Below are positions 8,120 to 15,428 of a DNA stretch of 49,311 bases, in pieces. The notes beneath the pieces are model-generated. The model had not been told where the DNA came from, did not search any database, and worked only from the letters and a program-made list of their open reading frames with translations. The stretch lies in the NCBI GenBank assembly GCA_947650155.1, contig CANSUS010000025.1, forward strand, positions 1 through 49,311. Direction: 5' to 3'. The position numbers and the translations under genes are program-made. Source of the DNA: an uncultured Lachnospiraceae bacterium (GTDB lineage Bacteria > Bacillota > Clostridia > Lachnospirales > Lachnospiraceae). How positions within the stretch are numbered: the first letter of the stretch is position 1; the number at the start of each line of letters is the position of its first letter.

Positions 8120-8233
8120 GTATAAAAAGTCATAATTTTATTGTTTTTGCTTATCCCTTTTTTATTTTTGTATTCGATATATTTTGTGTTATACTATTTA
8201 AAATGGTTTTGCAGCAAAATGAGGTGGTGAAGC

Positions 8234-8794
8234 ATGAACGATATAATGGAATTTGCAGACAGAGAAGAATTCAGAAAATGGCTTAACGAGCATTGCCTGT
8301 CAAATGACGGCGTCTGGCTCTTATTTGGCAAAGCCGGTGGACCGAAAACAATAAAAGCTGGAGAAGCGTTGGAAGAAGCGCTTTGTTTTGGATGGATCGA
8401 CGGGCAGATGCAAAGTATTGACGATAAAACTTATAAGAAATATTTTTCTATGCGCAGGGAAAATAGTAAATGGTCAGAGAAAAATAAGGCATTGGTTCAA
8501 AGTCTTGAGGAACGGGGACTTATGACCGATTTTGGCAGAAAGAAAATAGAGGACGCCAAAAAAAACGGTCAATGGCATGCTCCGAAGCCTGCTGCGGTTA
8601 CAGAGGAACAAATTGCCTGCGTAACCGCATTACTGGAAGGACATGAGCCTGCCTGTACCAATTTTCAAGCCATGTCTTTATCCGTAAAGAAAACCTACAC
8701 ACGGGCGTATTTTGACGCAAAAACTGACGCTGGGAGAGAGAAGCGGATTGCATGGATGGTGGACAGGCTCAATAAAAATTTAAAACCGATGTAG
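8234..8794 (+). CDS. YdeI/OmdA-family protein
   Basis: A 186-residue protein of the YdeI/OmpD-associated family. It shows the typical order: FADREEFRKWLNEHCLSNDG, VWLLFGKAG, the EALEEALCFGWIDGQMQSID block, then the YKKYFSMRRENSKWSEKNKA block and a C-terminal helical tail that begins at GQWHAPKP. Family members have been linked to protection against peptides or bacteriocins in a few species, but no reaction is established. GAGGTGG precedes the ATG. Confidence 0.85.
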   Translation: MNDIMEFADREEFRKWLNEHCLSNDGVWLLFGKAGGPKTIKAGEALEEALCFGWIDGQMQSIDDKTYKKYFSMRRENSKWSEKNKALVQSLEERGLMTDFGRKKIEDAKKNGQWHAPKPAAVTEEQIACVTALLEGHEPACTNFQAMSLSVKKTYTRAYFDAKTDAGREKRIAWMVDRLNKNLKPM

Positions 8795-8831
8795 TTGTTA
8801 TTTTAAAAGGTATCTTTGGAAACATCAGTGG

Positions 8832-8927
8832 GATATGATACATAAGCCCGCCGTATTTTGAAGATGTTTCTGCAATCGCGCTTTCATCTCTTGCCCAGTA
8901 AAGACTTACGATCGTCTCATCATCCAT
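8832..8927 (-). pseudogene. Truncated sigma-70 family factor, N-terminal fragment
   Basis: On the minus strand an ATG at 8927, well placed after AGGAGG, starts MDDETIVSLYWARDESAIAE and continues TSSKYGGLMYHI. This is the N-terminal region-2 start of the ECF-like sigma factors common in Clostridia. Homology then ends and the frame runs into the tail of the YdeI-like gene. Only about 32 codons survive, so this is a truncated copy with an intact translation start. The rest of 8795-9149 shows no gene. Confidence 0.6.
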
Positions 8928-9170
8928 AATATGTTTTTACCTCCTCCTGTTAATTTGTAGATAGAAATGTTTCCTCCGGTGTGAAATCTGTCCGGTTTTT
9001 TTAACTGCCATAAACTCTTTGCTGCATTGTCAAGTGGTGAGTTCAGTTTCTATTGAGAAAAATAGGGCTGTGTGTTAGAATAAGCTGGAATTTTAAAGCA
9101 ATAAATGGGAATGTATTAATGAAATAAAATATTTACGAGGATAAACGTTATGTAAAGAAAAGCAATATTA

Positions 9171-9464
9171 TTGTGTATTATGTTTATTTTCTTCTGTAGC
9201 GGCTGTGGTGCATGTGTTGGTATTGAAAGGACAGAAACGTGTGCATATGGTGTTGAAGGGAGTAATTGGACTGTTTGGGTAACTGGCGGTGATATTATTT
9301 CCGATCTTGATGTATATGGCTATACAGGAAATAGTATCATATTCAAAGTTATACATGATGATTACGATGCTTTTTATGAACTTTCATTTAATATGGCTGA
9401 TTCGATTAATTTTGCGTTTGGAACTTCTTTAGACGCAATGGATGATATTATTGTTTGTGACTGA
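9171..9464 (+). CDS. Small lipoprotein-like protein, signal peptide interrupted at codon 2
   Basis: The frame encodes a hydrophobic stretch with a lipobox-like FCSGCGAC, then a secreted beta-rich domain (GVEGSNWTVWVTGGDIISDL). The best start is ATG 9150, nine bases after GAGG (9137-9140), but the second codon is TAA (9153-9155), followed in frame by RKAILLCIMFIFFCSGC. Without that stop it would be a normal lipoprotein signal. As written, translation must begin at TTG 9171 or ATG 9180, with a shortened signal, or the gene is a fresh pseudogene. No family is recognised. Confidence 0.55.
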   Translation: MCIMFIFFCSGCGACVGIERTETCAYGVEGSNWTVWVTGGDIISDLDVYGYTGNSIIFKVIHDDYDAFYELSFNMADSINFAFGTSLDAMDDIIVCD

Positions 9465-9507
9465 AAATTCCAGGTAAGGTTATCGAATAGCGAAAGGGGA
9501 GTTAATT

Positions 9508-10563
9508 ATGATAAAAAAATTGTTGAAGATAGTGAAAATTACAGTACTTGTGATAGCTGCCGTAATTTTACTCTTTTTGTTAGTCCGGTTTATTGGGAAG
9601 GCCATAAATAACAGAACTCCGGAAGGTGGAATTAACGAATCGATGTATGTTGATATAAACGGTACGAAGCAGTGGATCAGTATTTATGGAGAAGATATAA
9701 ATAATCCTGTGCTGCTGTATCTTCACGGCGGTCCGGGTTCTTCCACAAGCGCCTATGATTATGCTTTTACGCGGAAGTGGGCGGATGTATATACCGTTGT
9801 CACATGGGATCAGAGAAATTGTGGGAAAAGCTATGAAAAAAGTCAGAATAACACGCCGCTTTCTTACGAACTTATGATGAACGACGGATTGGCAATGACA
9901 AAATACTTAATTGACTATCTTGATAAAGAGAAGATTACTATTTTAGGTCATTCATGGGGAACTTATTACGGATGCAATCTGGTTTTAGCCTATCCCGAAT
10001 ACTATGACTATTATATAGGAACCGGGCAGATGGTTGATATGTATCAAAATGAAGTTGCTTTTAGGGAAGTCGCGGAAGAATGGGCAGAAGGTGATGAAGA
10101 GGGAGCAGAACTTCTTAAATTGTTAACGCCGGGTCATTATACAGAAGAATACTTTTCTGTCCGAAATCTTCTTATGCAAAAGTACGGATATGGCATGATG
10201 AGGGATGGAACGGATTATAATCTACCCATTACTGTAATTTTTAATCCTTATTATACTTTGGCAGACTGGGTGAAATATTTAAATACTGATTTTACGGTTT
10301 ATATGGAATTTATGCTTTCAGATGAATTTAACAAATTTTCTCTGGTAGGCAAAACGGAATATGAAGTACCTTTTTACAATATTAACGGAGATTGTGATTA
10401 CCAGACAAATTTCAGGCTGGCACAGGAATATTTTGATGGAGTTAACGCGCCATATAAAAAGATCTATATTATGGAAGATACCACACATGGACTATTGGAA
10501 TCAAAGTCGGAAGCTTTTTCAGAAATTTTGCATGAAATTGCAAAAGAACAGAGTCAGCCATAG
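9508..10563 (+). CDS. Membrane-anchored alpha/beta hydrolase (proline iminopeptidase-like)
   Basis: A 351-residue hydrolase with an N-terminal transmembrane anchor (residues 11-28). The catalytic domain carries HGGPG at 73-77 (oxyanion hole), DQRNCGKS at 101-108, the nucleophile elbow GHSWG with Ser149, and C-terminal acid and base in NGDCDYQTN and DTTHGLLE. This set is typical of the S33 proline iminopeptidase/epoxide hydrolase-like branch. The anchor suggests a membrane-bound enzyme whose orientation is unclear. The following HAD gene starts 11 bases downstream, so they are probably one transcript. Confidence 0.88.
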   Translation: MIKKLLKIVKITVLVIAAVILLFLLVRFIGKAINNRTPEGGINESMYVDINGTKQWISIYGEDINNPVLLYLHGGPGSSTSAYDYAFTRKWADVYTVVTWDQRNCGKSYEKSQNNTPLSYELMMNDGLAMTKYLIDYLDKEKITILGHSWGTYYGCNLVLAYPEYYDYYIGTGQMVDMYQNEVAFREVAEEWAEGDEEGAELLKLLTPGHYTEEYFSVRNLLMQKYGYGMMRDGTDYNLPITVIFNPYYTLADWVKYLNTDFTVYMEFMLSDEFNKFSLVGKTEYEVPFYNINGDCDYQTNFRLAQEYFDGVNAPYKKIYIMEDTTHGLLESKSEAFSEILHEIAKEQSQP

Positions 10564-10574
10564 GAGGAGTTTTT

Positions 10575-11357
10575 ATGAATCGGACATGCAGATTATTGTT
10601 ATTTGATTTGGACGGAACTTTGTTACGGAGTGATAAGACGATATCTGAAAGAACGCTGTCGGCTTTAAGCCGGTGCAGAGAAAAAGGAATCCTGATCGGT
10701 GTTTCCACATCCAGAAGCGAACAAAATTCCATGACATTTTTGGATGAACTAATGCCGGACATTTTGATTTCGAGCGGAGGCGCGCTCGTTAAAAAAGGAA
10801 ACGAATATATTTATAAAGCAGAGTTTTCAGAAACTGAGACAAGGAATATGATTGCTGCTGCAAGAACTGTCTGCGGTGAAGACTGCGAGATAACGATCGA
10901 TACAACGGACGCGCATTACTGGAATTATAAAATAGATCCCAGAAAACTTGACCAGAGCTGGGGAGACAGTATTTATACAGATTTTGTTGATTTTTCAGAA
11001 CGTGCTTTAAAAATGTGCGTTGAAATTTTTGAAGAAAAAAAAGCGCATCTTTTGGCTGAAAAGTTAGAACAATGCGATTGCATCCGTTTTTCGGACGGAT
11101 ATTGGTATAAGTTTACAAGGAAAAATGTAACGAAAGAAGATGCAATTATAAAACTTACGGAGACGTGCGGATTTGGCACGGAGTCTGTTATCGCATTTGG
11201 CGATGATTTTGCAGATACAGGTATGTTGGAACTTTGTGGCTTAGGCGTTGCAATGGGAAATGCAATTGATTCGGTGAAGGAGAAAGCGGATATTGTAATA
11301 GGATCTAATGATAATGAGGGAATAGCGTCTTTTATTGAGGAAGATTTGCTTGACTGA
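10575..11357 (+). CDS. HAD hydrolase, Cof/YkrA type
   Basis: A 260-residue haloacid dehalogenase-superfamily phosphatase. Motif I is LLFDLDGTLLRSDKTIS (nucleophile and acid D10/D12), motif II falls around GVSTSRSE, the C2B cap spans residues about 85-185, and motif III/IV is KEDAIIKL then VIAFGDDFADTGML, ending AMGNAIDSVKEKADIV. This is the Cof-type subfamily, which dephosphorylates sugar phosphates or nucleotides. AGGAGG precedes the ATG and the gene is adjacent to the hydrolase upstream. Confidence 0.9.
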   Translation: MNRTCRLLLFDLDGTLLRSDKTISERTLSALSRCREKGILIGVSTSRSEQNSMTFLDELMPDILISSGGALVKKGNEYIYKAEFSETETRNMIAAARTVCGEDCEITIDTTDAHYWNYKIDPRKLDQSWGDSIYTDFVDFSERALKMCVEIFEEKKAHLLAEKLEQCDCIRFSDGYWYKFTRKNVTKEDAIIKLTETCGFGTESVIAFGDDFADTGMLELCGLGVAMGNAIDSVKEKADIVIGSNDNEGIASFIEEDLLD

Positions 11358-11426
11358 AGCGGATGGAAATACAGTTATTGATTCGCGTTGCTTTATAATA
11401 TGGAGATTGACATGGGGAAGGAAACT

Positions 11427-12098
11427 ATGATAAAAGCGGTAATTTTTGATATGTATGAAACACTCATCACTCTTTACGAAAGTACACCCTATTTTGGTAC
11501 GCAGATAGCAATGGACGCCGGGATATCAGCAGAGAACTTTCAAAAAATGTGGATACCAACTGAAAAAGACAGGACAATTGGAAAAATGTCTCTGGAAGAG
11601 GTTCTTGAAACAATTTTAAAAGAAAATAACTGTTATTCTGAGAGTATGCTGAATGCTATCGTTGCAAAACGTATTCAAACCAGAGAGGAAGCGTTCCATC
11701 ATTTACATGAACAAATTATTCCCATGCTGACTTTACTGAAAGAAAAAGGTAAATTGATCGGATTAATCAGCAATTGCTTTTCTGAAGAAGCGATAGTAAT
11801 TAAAAAAAGTATTTTATACCCCTATTTTGATGTGCCCTGTCTGTCATACGAAGAAGGTCTGCAAAAACCGGATATTGCTATTTACCAAAGATGCATGGAC
11901 AGATTGGGGGTCCTGGCAGACGAATGTTTATATGTAGGTGACGGCGGAAGCAATGAACTGGAAGCTGCCAGGAACGCAGGAATGAAAGCAGTTCAGGCAG
12001 TATGGTATCTGAAAGAAAATACGGGTCAGCCATCCAAAAGGAAAAAAGAATTTGTGCAAATGGAATCGCCTTTGGATATTTTGAATATGATTGGCTGA
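11427..12098 (+). CDS. HAD hydrolase, haloacid dehalogenase-like
   Basis: A 223-residue HAD-superfamily protein. Motif I is VIFDMYETLITL with aspartate nucleophile and tyrosine (DxYxT), motif II is LIGLISNCFSEE, the lysine of motif III is in EGLQKPDIAIYQ, and motif IV is CLYVGDGGSNELEAARNAG. This matches the haloacid dehalogenase/phosphonatase-like group with a small helical cap. Longer starts from TTG 11388, ATG 11400 or ATG 11412 are possible, but GGGGAAGGA directly before ATG 11427 fits best. Substrate unknown. Confidence 0.87.
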   Translation: MIKAVIFDMYETLITLYESTPYFGTQIAMDAGISAENFQKMWIPTEKDRTIGKMSLEEVLETILKENNCYSESMLNAIVAKRIQTREEAFHHLHEQIIPMLTLLKEKGKLIGLISNCFSEEAIVIKKSILYPYFDVPCLSYEEGLQKPDIAIYQRCMDRLGVLADECLYVGDGGSNELEAARNAGMKAVQAVWYLKENTGQPSKRKKEFVQMESPLDILNMIG

Positions 12099-12206
12099 AC
12101 TGCTACACTGAAGAAGCGAAAGGGGAAAACAGCCGCTTGCCAAACAGAATTTATTGTGCTATGATTGACCAGTAAACAAAATCAAATTTTGAAGGGAGGA
12201 CTTGCC

Positions 12207-12287
12207 ATGCAGAAGAAAAGAACAATCCAAAACAGAATTATGAAACTGACAATCGAAGGTATGGCAGTCTTTTCTTATTACAGATAA
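12207..12287 (+). CDS. Short leader-type ORF upstream of rtcB
   Basis: A strong GAAGGGAGGA precedes an ATG opening a 26-residue basic peptide, MQKKRTIQNRIMKLTIEGMA plus VFSYYR. It is followed 60 bases later by a terminator-like hairpin and then by rtcB. The position suggests a regulatory leader peptide for the RNA-repair operon, but it could equally be a relic. No family recognised. Confidence 0.45.
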   Translation: MQKKRTIQNRIMKLTIEGMAVFSYYR

Positions 12288-12347
12288 TTATTCAGATTAT
12301 TGCATTTTGGCAGCTTTGCATACTGTATAAGGAGAAGGACTCGGACT

Positions 12348-12369
12348 GCACCTTTGGGGTGCTTTTTTT
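12348..12369 (+). terminator. Terminator-like hairpin in the rtcB leader
   Basis: GCACC (12348-12352) pairs with GGTGC (12358-12362) around a 5-nt loop, followed directly by seven T (12363-12369). It lies 29 bases before the rtcB start. Because it sits between a translated short ORF and the operon, it may act as an attenuator rather than as the end of an earlier transcript. Confidence 0.5.
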
Positions 12370-12397
12370 GCACCCATTTTTAGGAGAAAGAAAATAT

Positions 12398-13519
12398 ATG
12401 AAAATAGTCAAGGGTATTTATGCAGAAGCAAAAGTTTTTACAGATGATATGGAAGAGTATGCAGAGGCACAGGTTAAAATGATATGTGATACTGAAATTG
12501 CGAAAGGCAGTACGATCTGCATGATGCCGGATATTCATCCCGGTAAGGCTGCACCGATCGGACTTTCTATGACGGTTACTGATAAAATTATTCCGCAGCT
12601 TTTAGGGGTGGATATAGGATGCGGCATGACTTGTGTAAAATTAAATAAAAATAAGGCGGAGTTCCAGAAGCTGGACAGAGTGATTCGGGAAAATGTGCCG
12701 TCAGGATTTACGATAAGGAAGGAACCCCATTATATGGCGTCAGAATTTTCCTATGACGGGCTTTGCTGTATCAGTCATATTAACAGGCAAAAAGCTGATA
12801 GAAGCCTTGGCACGCTTGGCGGCGGTAATCATTTTATAGAACTGGATAGGGATTCAGACGGCTGTCTGTATCTGGTGGTACACACAGGCAGCAGACATTT
12901 AGGGGAGGAAGTTGCGGAATATTACACAAAGCTTGCAAACAACAGTCTGAAAAAGCAGGGGAGAGAGGTTCCCTATTATATGAGTTATCTTGAGGGCGGT
13001 CAAAAAACTGCTTATCAGGAAGATGTGCAAATCATTCAGCAATATGCAGAATGGAACAGACAGATCATTGTCCGGGAAATCTTAAAAGGCATGAAGTGGA
13101 AAGCGTTGGAGCAATTTTCGGTGGCACATAATTATCTGGATGACTTCGGGGTATTGCGTAAAGGCTGTATTTCTGCAAAGAAAGGGGAACGGGTAATTAT
13201 TCCTGCAAATATGCGGGATGGGATTATTTTAGGCTTCGGAAAGGGCAATGAGGAATGGAACAATTCGGCGCCGCATGGTTCTGGAAGAAAGTTAAAACGT
13301 GAAGATGTGAAGAACCAATATACGGTTTCGGAATTTAAGAAGGAAATGAAGGGGATATACAGCAGCTGTGTCGGGGCTGATACGCTGGATGAAGCCCCGT
13401 TTGCCTATCGTTCCCTGGCAGAGATCGCAGAGCAGATTATAGATACGGTGGAAATAACGGAAATTTTGAGACCTGTATATAACTTTAAGGCAGGCAGTAA
13501 AACAGACAGGAGAAAGTAA
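12398..13519 (+). CDS. rtcB: RNA-splicing ligase RtcB (3'-phosphate/5'-hydroxyl ligase)
   Basis: A 373-residue RtcB ligase, which joins RNA 3'-phosphate (or 2',3'-cyclic phosphate) to 5'-hydroxyl ends with GTP and manganese. Visible motifs: MMPDIHPGKAAPIG, the metal-binding VDIGCGM (D72, C75), LGGGNHFIEL (H145), VHTGSRHLG (H162), VAHNYLDD (H244) and the guanylylation site NSAPHGSGRKL (H293). The length fits the shorter bacterial RtcB branch that pairs with PrfH. ATG 12398 follows AGGAG; a GTG at 12359 lies inside the terminator stem and is rejected. It is followed by prfH, pointing to repair of cleaved ribosomal RNA. Confidence 0.95.
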   Translation: MKIVKGIYAEAKVFTDDMEEYAEAQVKMICDTEIAKGSTICMMPDIHPGKAAPIGLSMTVTDKIIPQLLGVDIGCGMTCVKLNKNKAEFQKLDRVIRENVPSGFTIRKEPHYMASEFSYDGLCCISHINRQKADRSLGTLGGGNHFIELDRDSDGCLYLVVHTGSRHLGEEVAEYYTKLANNSLKKQGREVPYYMSYLEGGQKTAYQEDVQIIQQYAEWNRQIIVREILKGMKWKALEQFSVAHNYLDDFGVLRKGCISAKKGERVIIPANMRDGIILGFGKGNEEWNNSAPHGSGRKLKREDVKNQYTVSEFKKEMKGIYSSCVGADTLDEAPFAYRSLAEIAEQIIDTVEITEILRPVYNFKAGSKTDRRK

Positions 13520-13555
13520 AAATTGCATAACAGCAGCGTAGAAACGAGGTAATTG

Positions 13556-14158
13556 ATGTTAGTACAGATCAGTGCAGGAAAGGGACCGGGAGAGTGTCAG
13601 CTGGCAGTTCTAAAATTGTTTGAGTCATTAAGAGAAGAATATGGAGATTTAGAAATAGTATCAGACAGCAAAGGCTGTGAAAAAGACGGCTTTGATTCTA
13701 TCTGCTTTAGGACAGAGCATGACTTAAGCAGACTTGAAGGGACGGTATTGTGGATTTGTAAAAGTCCATACCGAAAAAACCATAAGAGAAAGAACTGGTA
13801 TGTTGATGTGAGTATTATCCCGGCACAAAATGAAATTACGGCAGACGGAGAATACCGTATCGAGAAGTTTCATTGTGGAGGCAGGGGCGGACAGAACGTA
13901 AATAAGGTAGAAACCGGAGTAAGAATCATTCATATTCCCACGGGACTTGCAGCGCAGTCAACTGAGGAACGGAGCCAGTTTCAGAATAAGCAGAAAGCGA
14001 TGGAGAAGCTGCAGAAGAAACTTGCAGATTTACAAAAAGAGCAGAAAGCCATGCAGATTAATGCCGCATGGAAGGAGCATAATCGTATTGTCAGAGGAAA
14101 TCCTGTGCGTATTTATGAGGGAGAGAAGTTTATTCTGAAAAAACAGGTACAGAGTTGA
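13556..14158 (+). CDS. prfH: Peptide chain release factor H (PrfH)
   Basis: A 200-residue release-factor homologue. Residues 100-165 form the peptidyl-hydrolysing domain with the GGQ motif in HCGGRGGQNVNKVETG (GGQ at 111-113), followed by RIIHIPTGLAAQSTEERSQF. The domain carrying the stop-codon reading motif of RF1/RF2 is reduced to a short N-terminal segment starting MLVQISAGKGPGE. PrfH is known from RtcB-linked operons and from work showing that it frees ribosomes whose 16S decoding centre has been cut. ATG 13556 is chosen over TTG 13553 by its 5-nt spacing from GAGGT. It lies 36 bases after rtcB. Confidence 0.95.
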   Translation: MLVQISAGKGPGECQLAVLKLFESLREEYGDLEIVSDSKGCEKDGFDSICFRTEHDLSRLEGTVLWICKSPYRKNHKRKNWYVDVSIIPAQNEITADGEYRIEKFHCGGRGGQNVNKVETGVRIIHIPTGLAAQSTEERSQFQNKQKAMEKLQKKLADLQKEQKAMQINAAWKEHNRIVRGNPVRIYEGEKFILKKQVQS

Positions 14159-14213
14159 TAAAAGCAGACCGGGCGGGAAAATAAGTTGAAAAAGGAATGG
14201 GAGGAATAGGAAA

Positions 14214-15071
14214 ATGGAGCAAAAATATATCAGGGTGGATCGTCAGAGCGTGTGCATGGGAGACGACTGTAATGCACCAAATGAAAAACGGTTCCCTGTA
14301 GGGGCAGGAGATCTGCTTTCGGATGTGTTTGGGATGATCGAAGGCTATCTTCCACAGATGGATGATGTTATATGGGCCGTTGATTCCGGAAAAAAAGTAA
14401 TCGGTTATATTGTGGTAGATTTATACGGGCGCGCGCAGTATGAATTCTGTGTGGAAGATCAGCTTTTTGGTGAACTGGATATAGAAGCCCTTCATTGCAG
14501 TTATTTTCACCGGAGGAGTTTTGAGTACAGGAACGGGAATGATGATGAGATAGTGGAAAAATATTCGGAATGCAGGACTTTGCTTGATAAAGTCAAGCAC
14601 TGTATGGAGGAACGTTTTTTATATGAATTAGAAATCAAAGGAGGAAGTTTGTGTATTTGGGGAGAATGGTTTGGGAGACCTCATGACAATTTTCACATTA
14701 TAGAAACTGTAAGGTGGAGAAAGGTTGAAAGAAAAACGCTTTCAACTATTGATTTTGAGTCCGCTGAAGCGGACATGGGGTATAAAAACGAAGTTGTTCT
14801 GCGTTTCAAAGAAGGGGAATTTCTGAGTATCAGTGATCCGGTGGGGATAGTCAATGAAAAAGGACGCCTGGTTATCAGAGATGCCGCACAAATAATATGG
14901 ACCTGGTATCTTTATGACAGGGAACATATTTATGAAAATCTTTATGTTCGACAATATATAAAAAATGCGGAGGGAAAGATCATGCGGGCGGAAGGAAAGC
15001 GTCATGATATAAAAAGCACAGACGGAACGGTGTTTTATCCTACGGGGGAAAATGCGGTCTGTTTGGAGTAA
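14214..15071 (+). CDS. Uncharacterised third gene of the rtcB-prfH operon
   Basis: A 285-residue soluble protein with no recognised domain. The N-terminal half is alpha/beta (RFPVGAGDLLSDVFGMIEGY, then KKVIGYIVVDLYGRAQYEF). The C-terminal half looks like a beta-rich module (EVVLRFKEGEFLSISDP, then AAQIIWTWYLYDREHIYENL and TDGTVFYPTGENAVCLE). Residues about 171-189, beginning VERKTLSTIDFESAEAD, are encoded by a palindromic repeat element also found ahead of the DUF4179 gene, so they look like an in-frame insertion. The gene lies 55 bases after prfH with its own GGGAGGAA, and probably shares the transcript. A role in ribosome repair is inferred from position only. Confidence 0.75.
   Translation: MEQKYIRVDRQSVCMGDDCNAPNEKRFPVGAGDLLSDVFGMIEGYLPQMDDVIWAVDSGKKVIGYIVVDLYGRAQYEFCVEDQLFGELDIEALHCSYFHRRSFEYRNGNDDEIVEKYSECRTLLDKVKHCMEERFLYELEIKGGSLCIWGEWFGRPHDNFHIIETVRWRKVERKTLSTIDFESAEADMGYKNEVVLRFKEGEFLSISDPVGIVNEKGRLVIRDAAQIIWTWYLYDREHIYENLYVRQYIKNAEGKIMRAEGKRHDIKSTDGTVFYPTGENAVCLE
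14724..14774 (+). repeat. Composite two-hairpin element inside a coding region
   Basis: GTTGAAAG (14724-14731) pairs with CTTTCAAC (14739-14746) around the loop AAAAACG; then GTCCGC (14759-14764) pairs with GCGGAC (14769-14774) around TGAA. The first stem and loop are identical over 21 bases to 24011-24031, and the second stem equals that at 24048-24063 and is close to 23356-23371. The copy keeps the reading frame of the host gene. Confidence 0.8.
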
Positions 15072-15152
15072 GGCGATAGAAAGAGATGCGTACAAACATG
15101 GAGTTGACATTTATTTTAGCAGTATGTTAAGGCTGCCTTAATAAGAGGTAAA

Positions 15153-15242
15153 ATGATGCAGGGATTCGGTCTGGATATTGTGGATGATGAACTTATGGAA
15201 AGATTACAGGATTTGGCGTCTCTTTATCAGAAGAATAAATAA
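15153..15242 (+). CDS. Possible small ORF (29 residues)
   Basis: AAGAGG precedes an ATG at 15153 that encodes MMQGFGLDIVDDELMERLQD and LASLYQKNK. The amphipathic, acidic-then-basic peptide ends 14 bases before the terminator at 15257, so it lies within the rtcB transcript. It may be the tail of a decayed gene; an in-frame-shifted short ORF precedes it (15086-15130). Confidence 0.35.
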   Translation: MMQGFGLDIVDDELMERLQDLASLYQKNK

Positions 15243-15256
15243 TAATCGACACAGAG

Positions 15257-15294
15257 AATGGAACAGTCGGAGAAATTTCCGTCTGTTCCATTTT
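15257..15294 (+). terminator. Intrinsic terminator of the rtcB-prfH operon
   Basis: AATGGAACAG (15257-15266) and CTGTTCCATT (15283-15292) form a perfect 10-bp stem, extended inside by CGGA/TCCG, and are followed by TTT. It closes the RtcB operon before the TetR promoter. Confidence 0.75.
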
Positions 15295-15356
15295 ATGTCT
15301 CGCGCTGTTCCGTAAATGGTTCCAATTAAGTAATTGTTATAAATTAAATTGGTATA

Positions 15357-15402
15357 TTGACACTGTGTAAAAATAGCAATATAATAAATTTACACAGTGT
15401 CA
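15357..15402 (+). promoter_or_regulatory. Consensus promoter with TetR-type operator
   Basis: TTGACA (15357-15362) and TATAAT (15380-15385) are both perfect and are 17 bp apart. A perfect 14-bp inverted repeat flanks the -10: TGACACTGTGTAAA (15358-15371) and TTTACACAGTGTCA (15389-15402). The left arm covers the -35 and the right arm the start region. This is the expected layout for autorepression by the TetR protein encoded just downstream. Confidence 0.85.
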
Positions 15403-15428
15403 GAATACGAACGGAGAGGAGGAGAATT

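Noticed and set aside
12359-12397. Extended start (GTG 12359) for rtcB
   Set aside because: That GTG lies within the terminator stem and T-run, while ATG 12398 follows AGGAG and gives the normal family N-terminus.
15086-15130. Very short frame after the third gene of the RtcB operon
   Set aside because: Fourteen residues with no strong ribosome binding site; it may belong to the same decayed sequence as the 29-residue ORF that follows.
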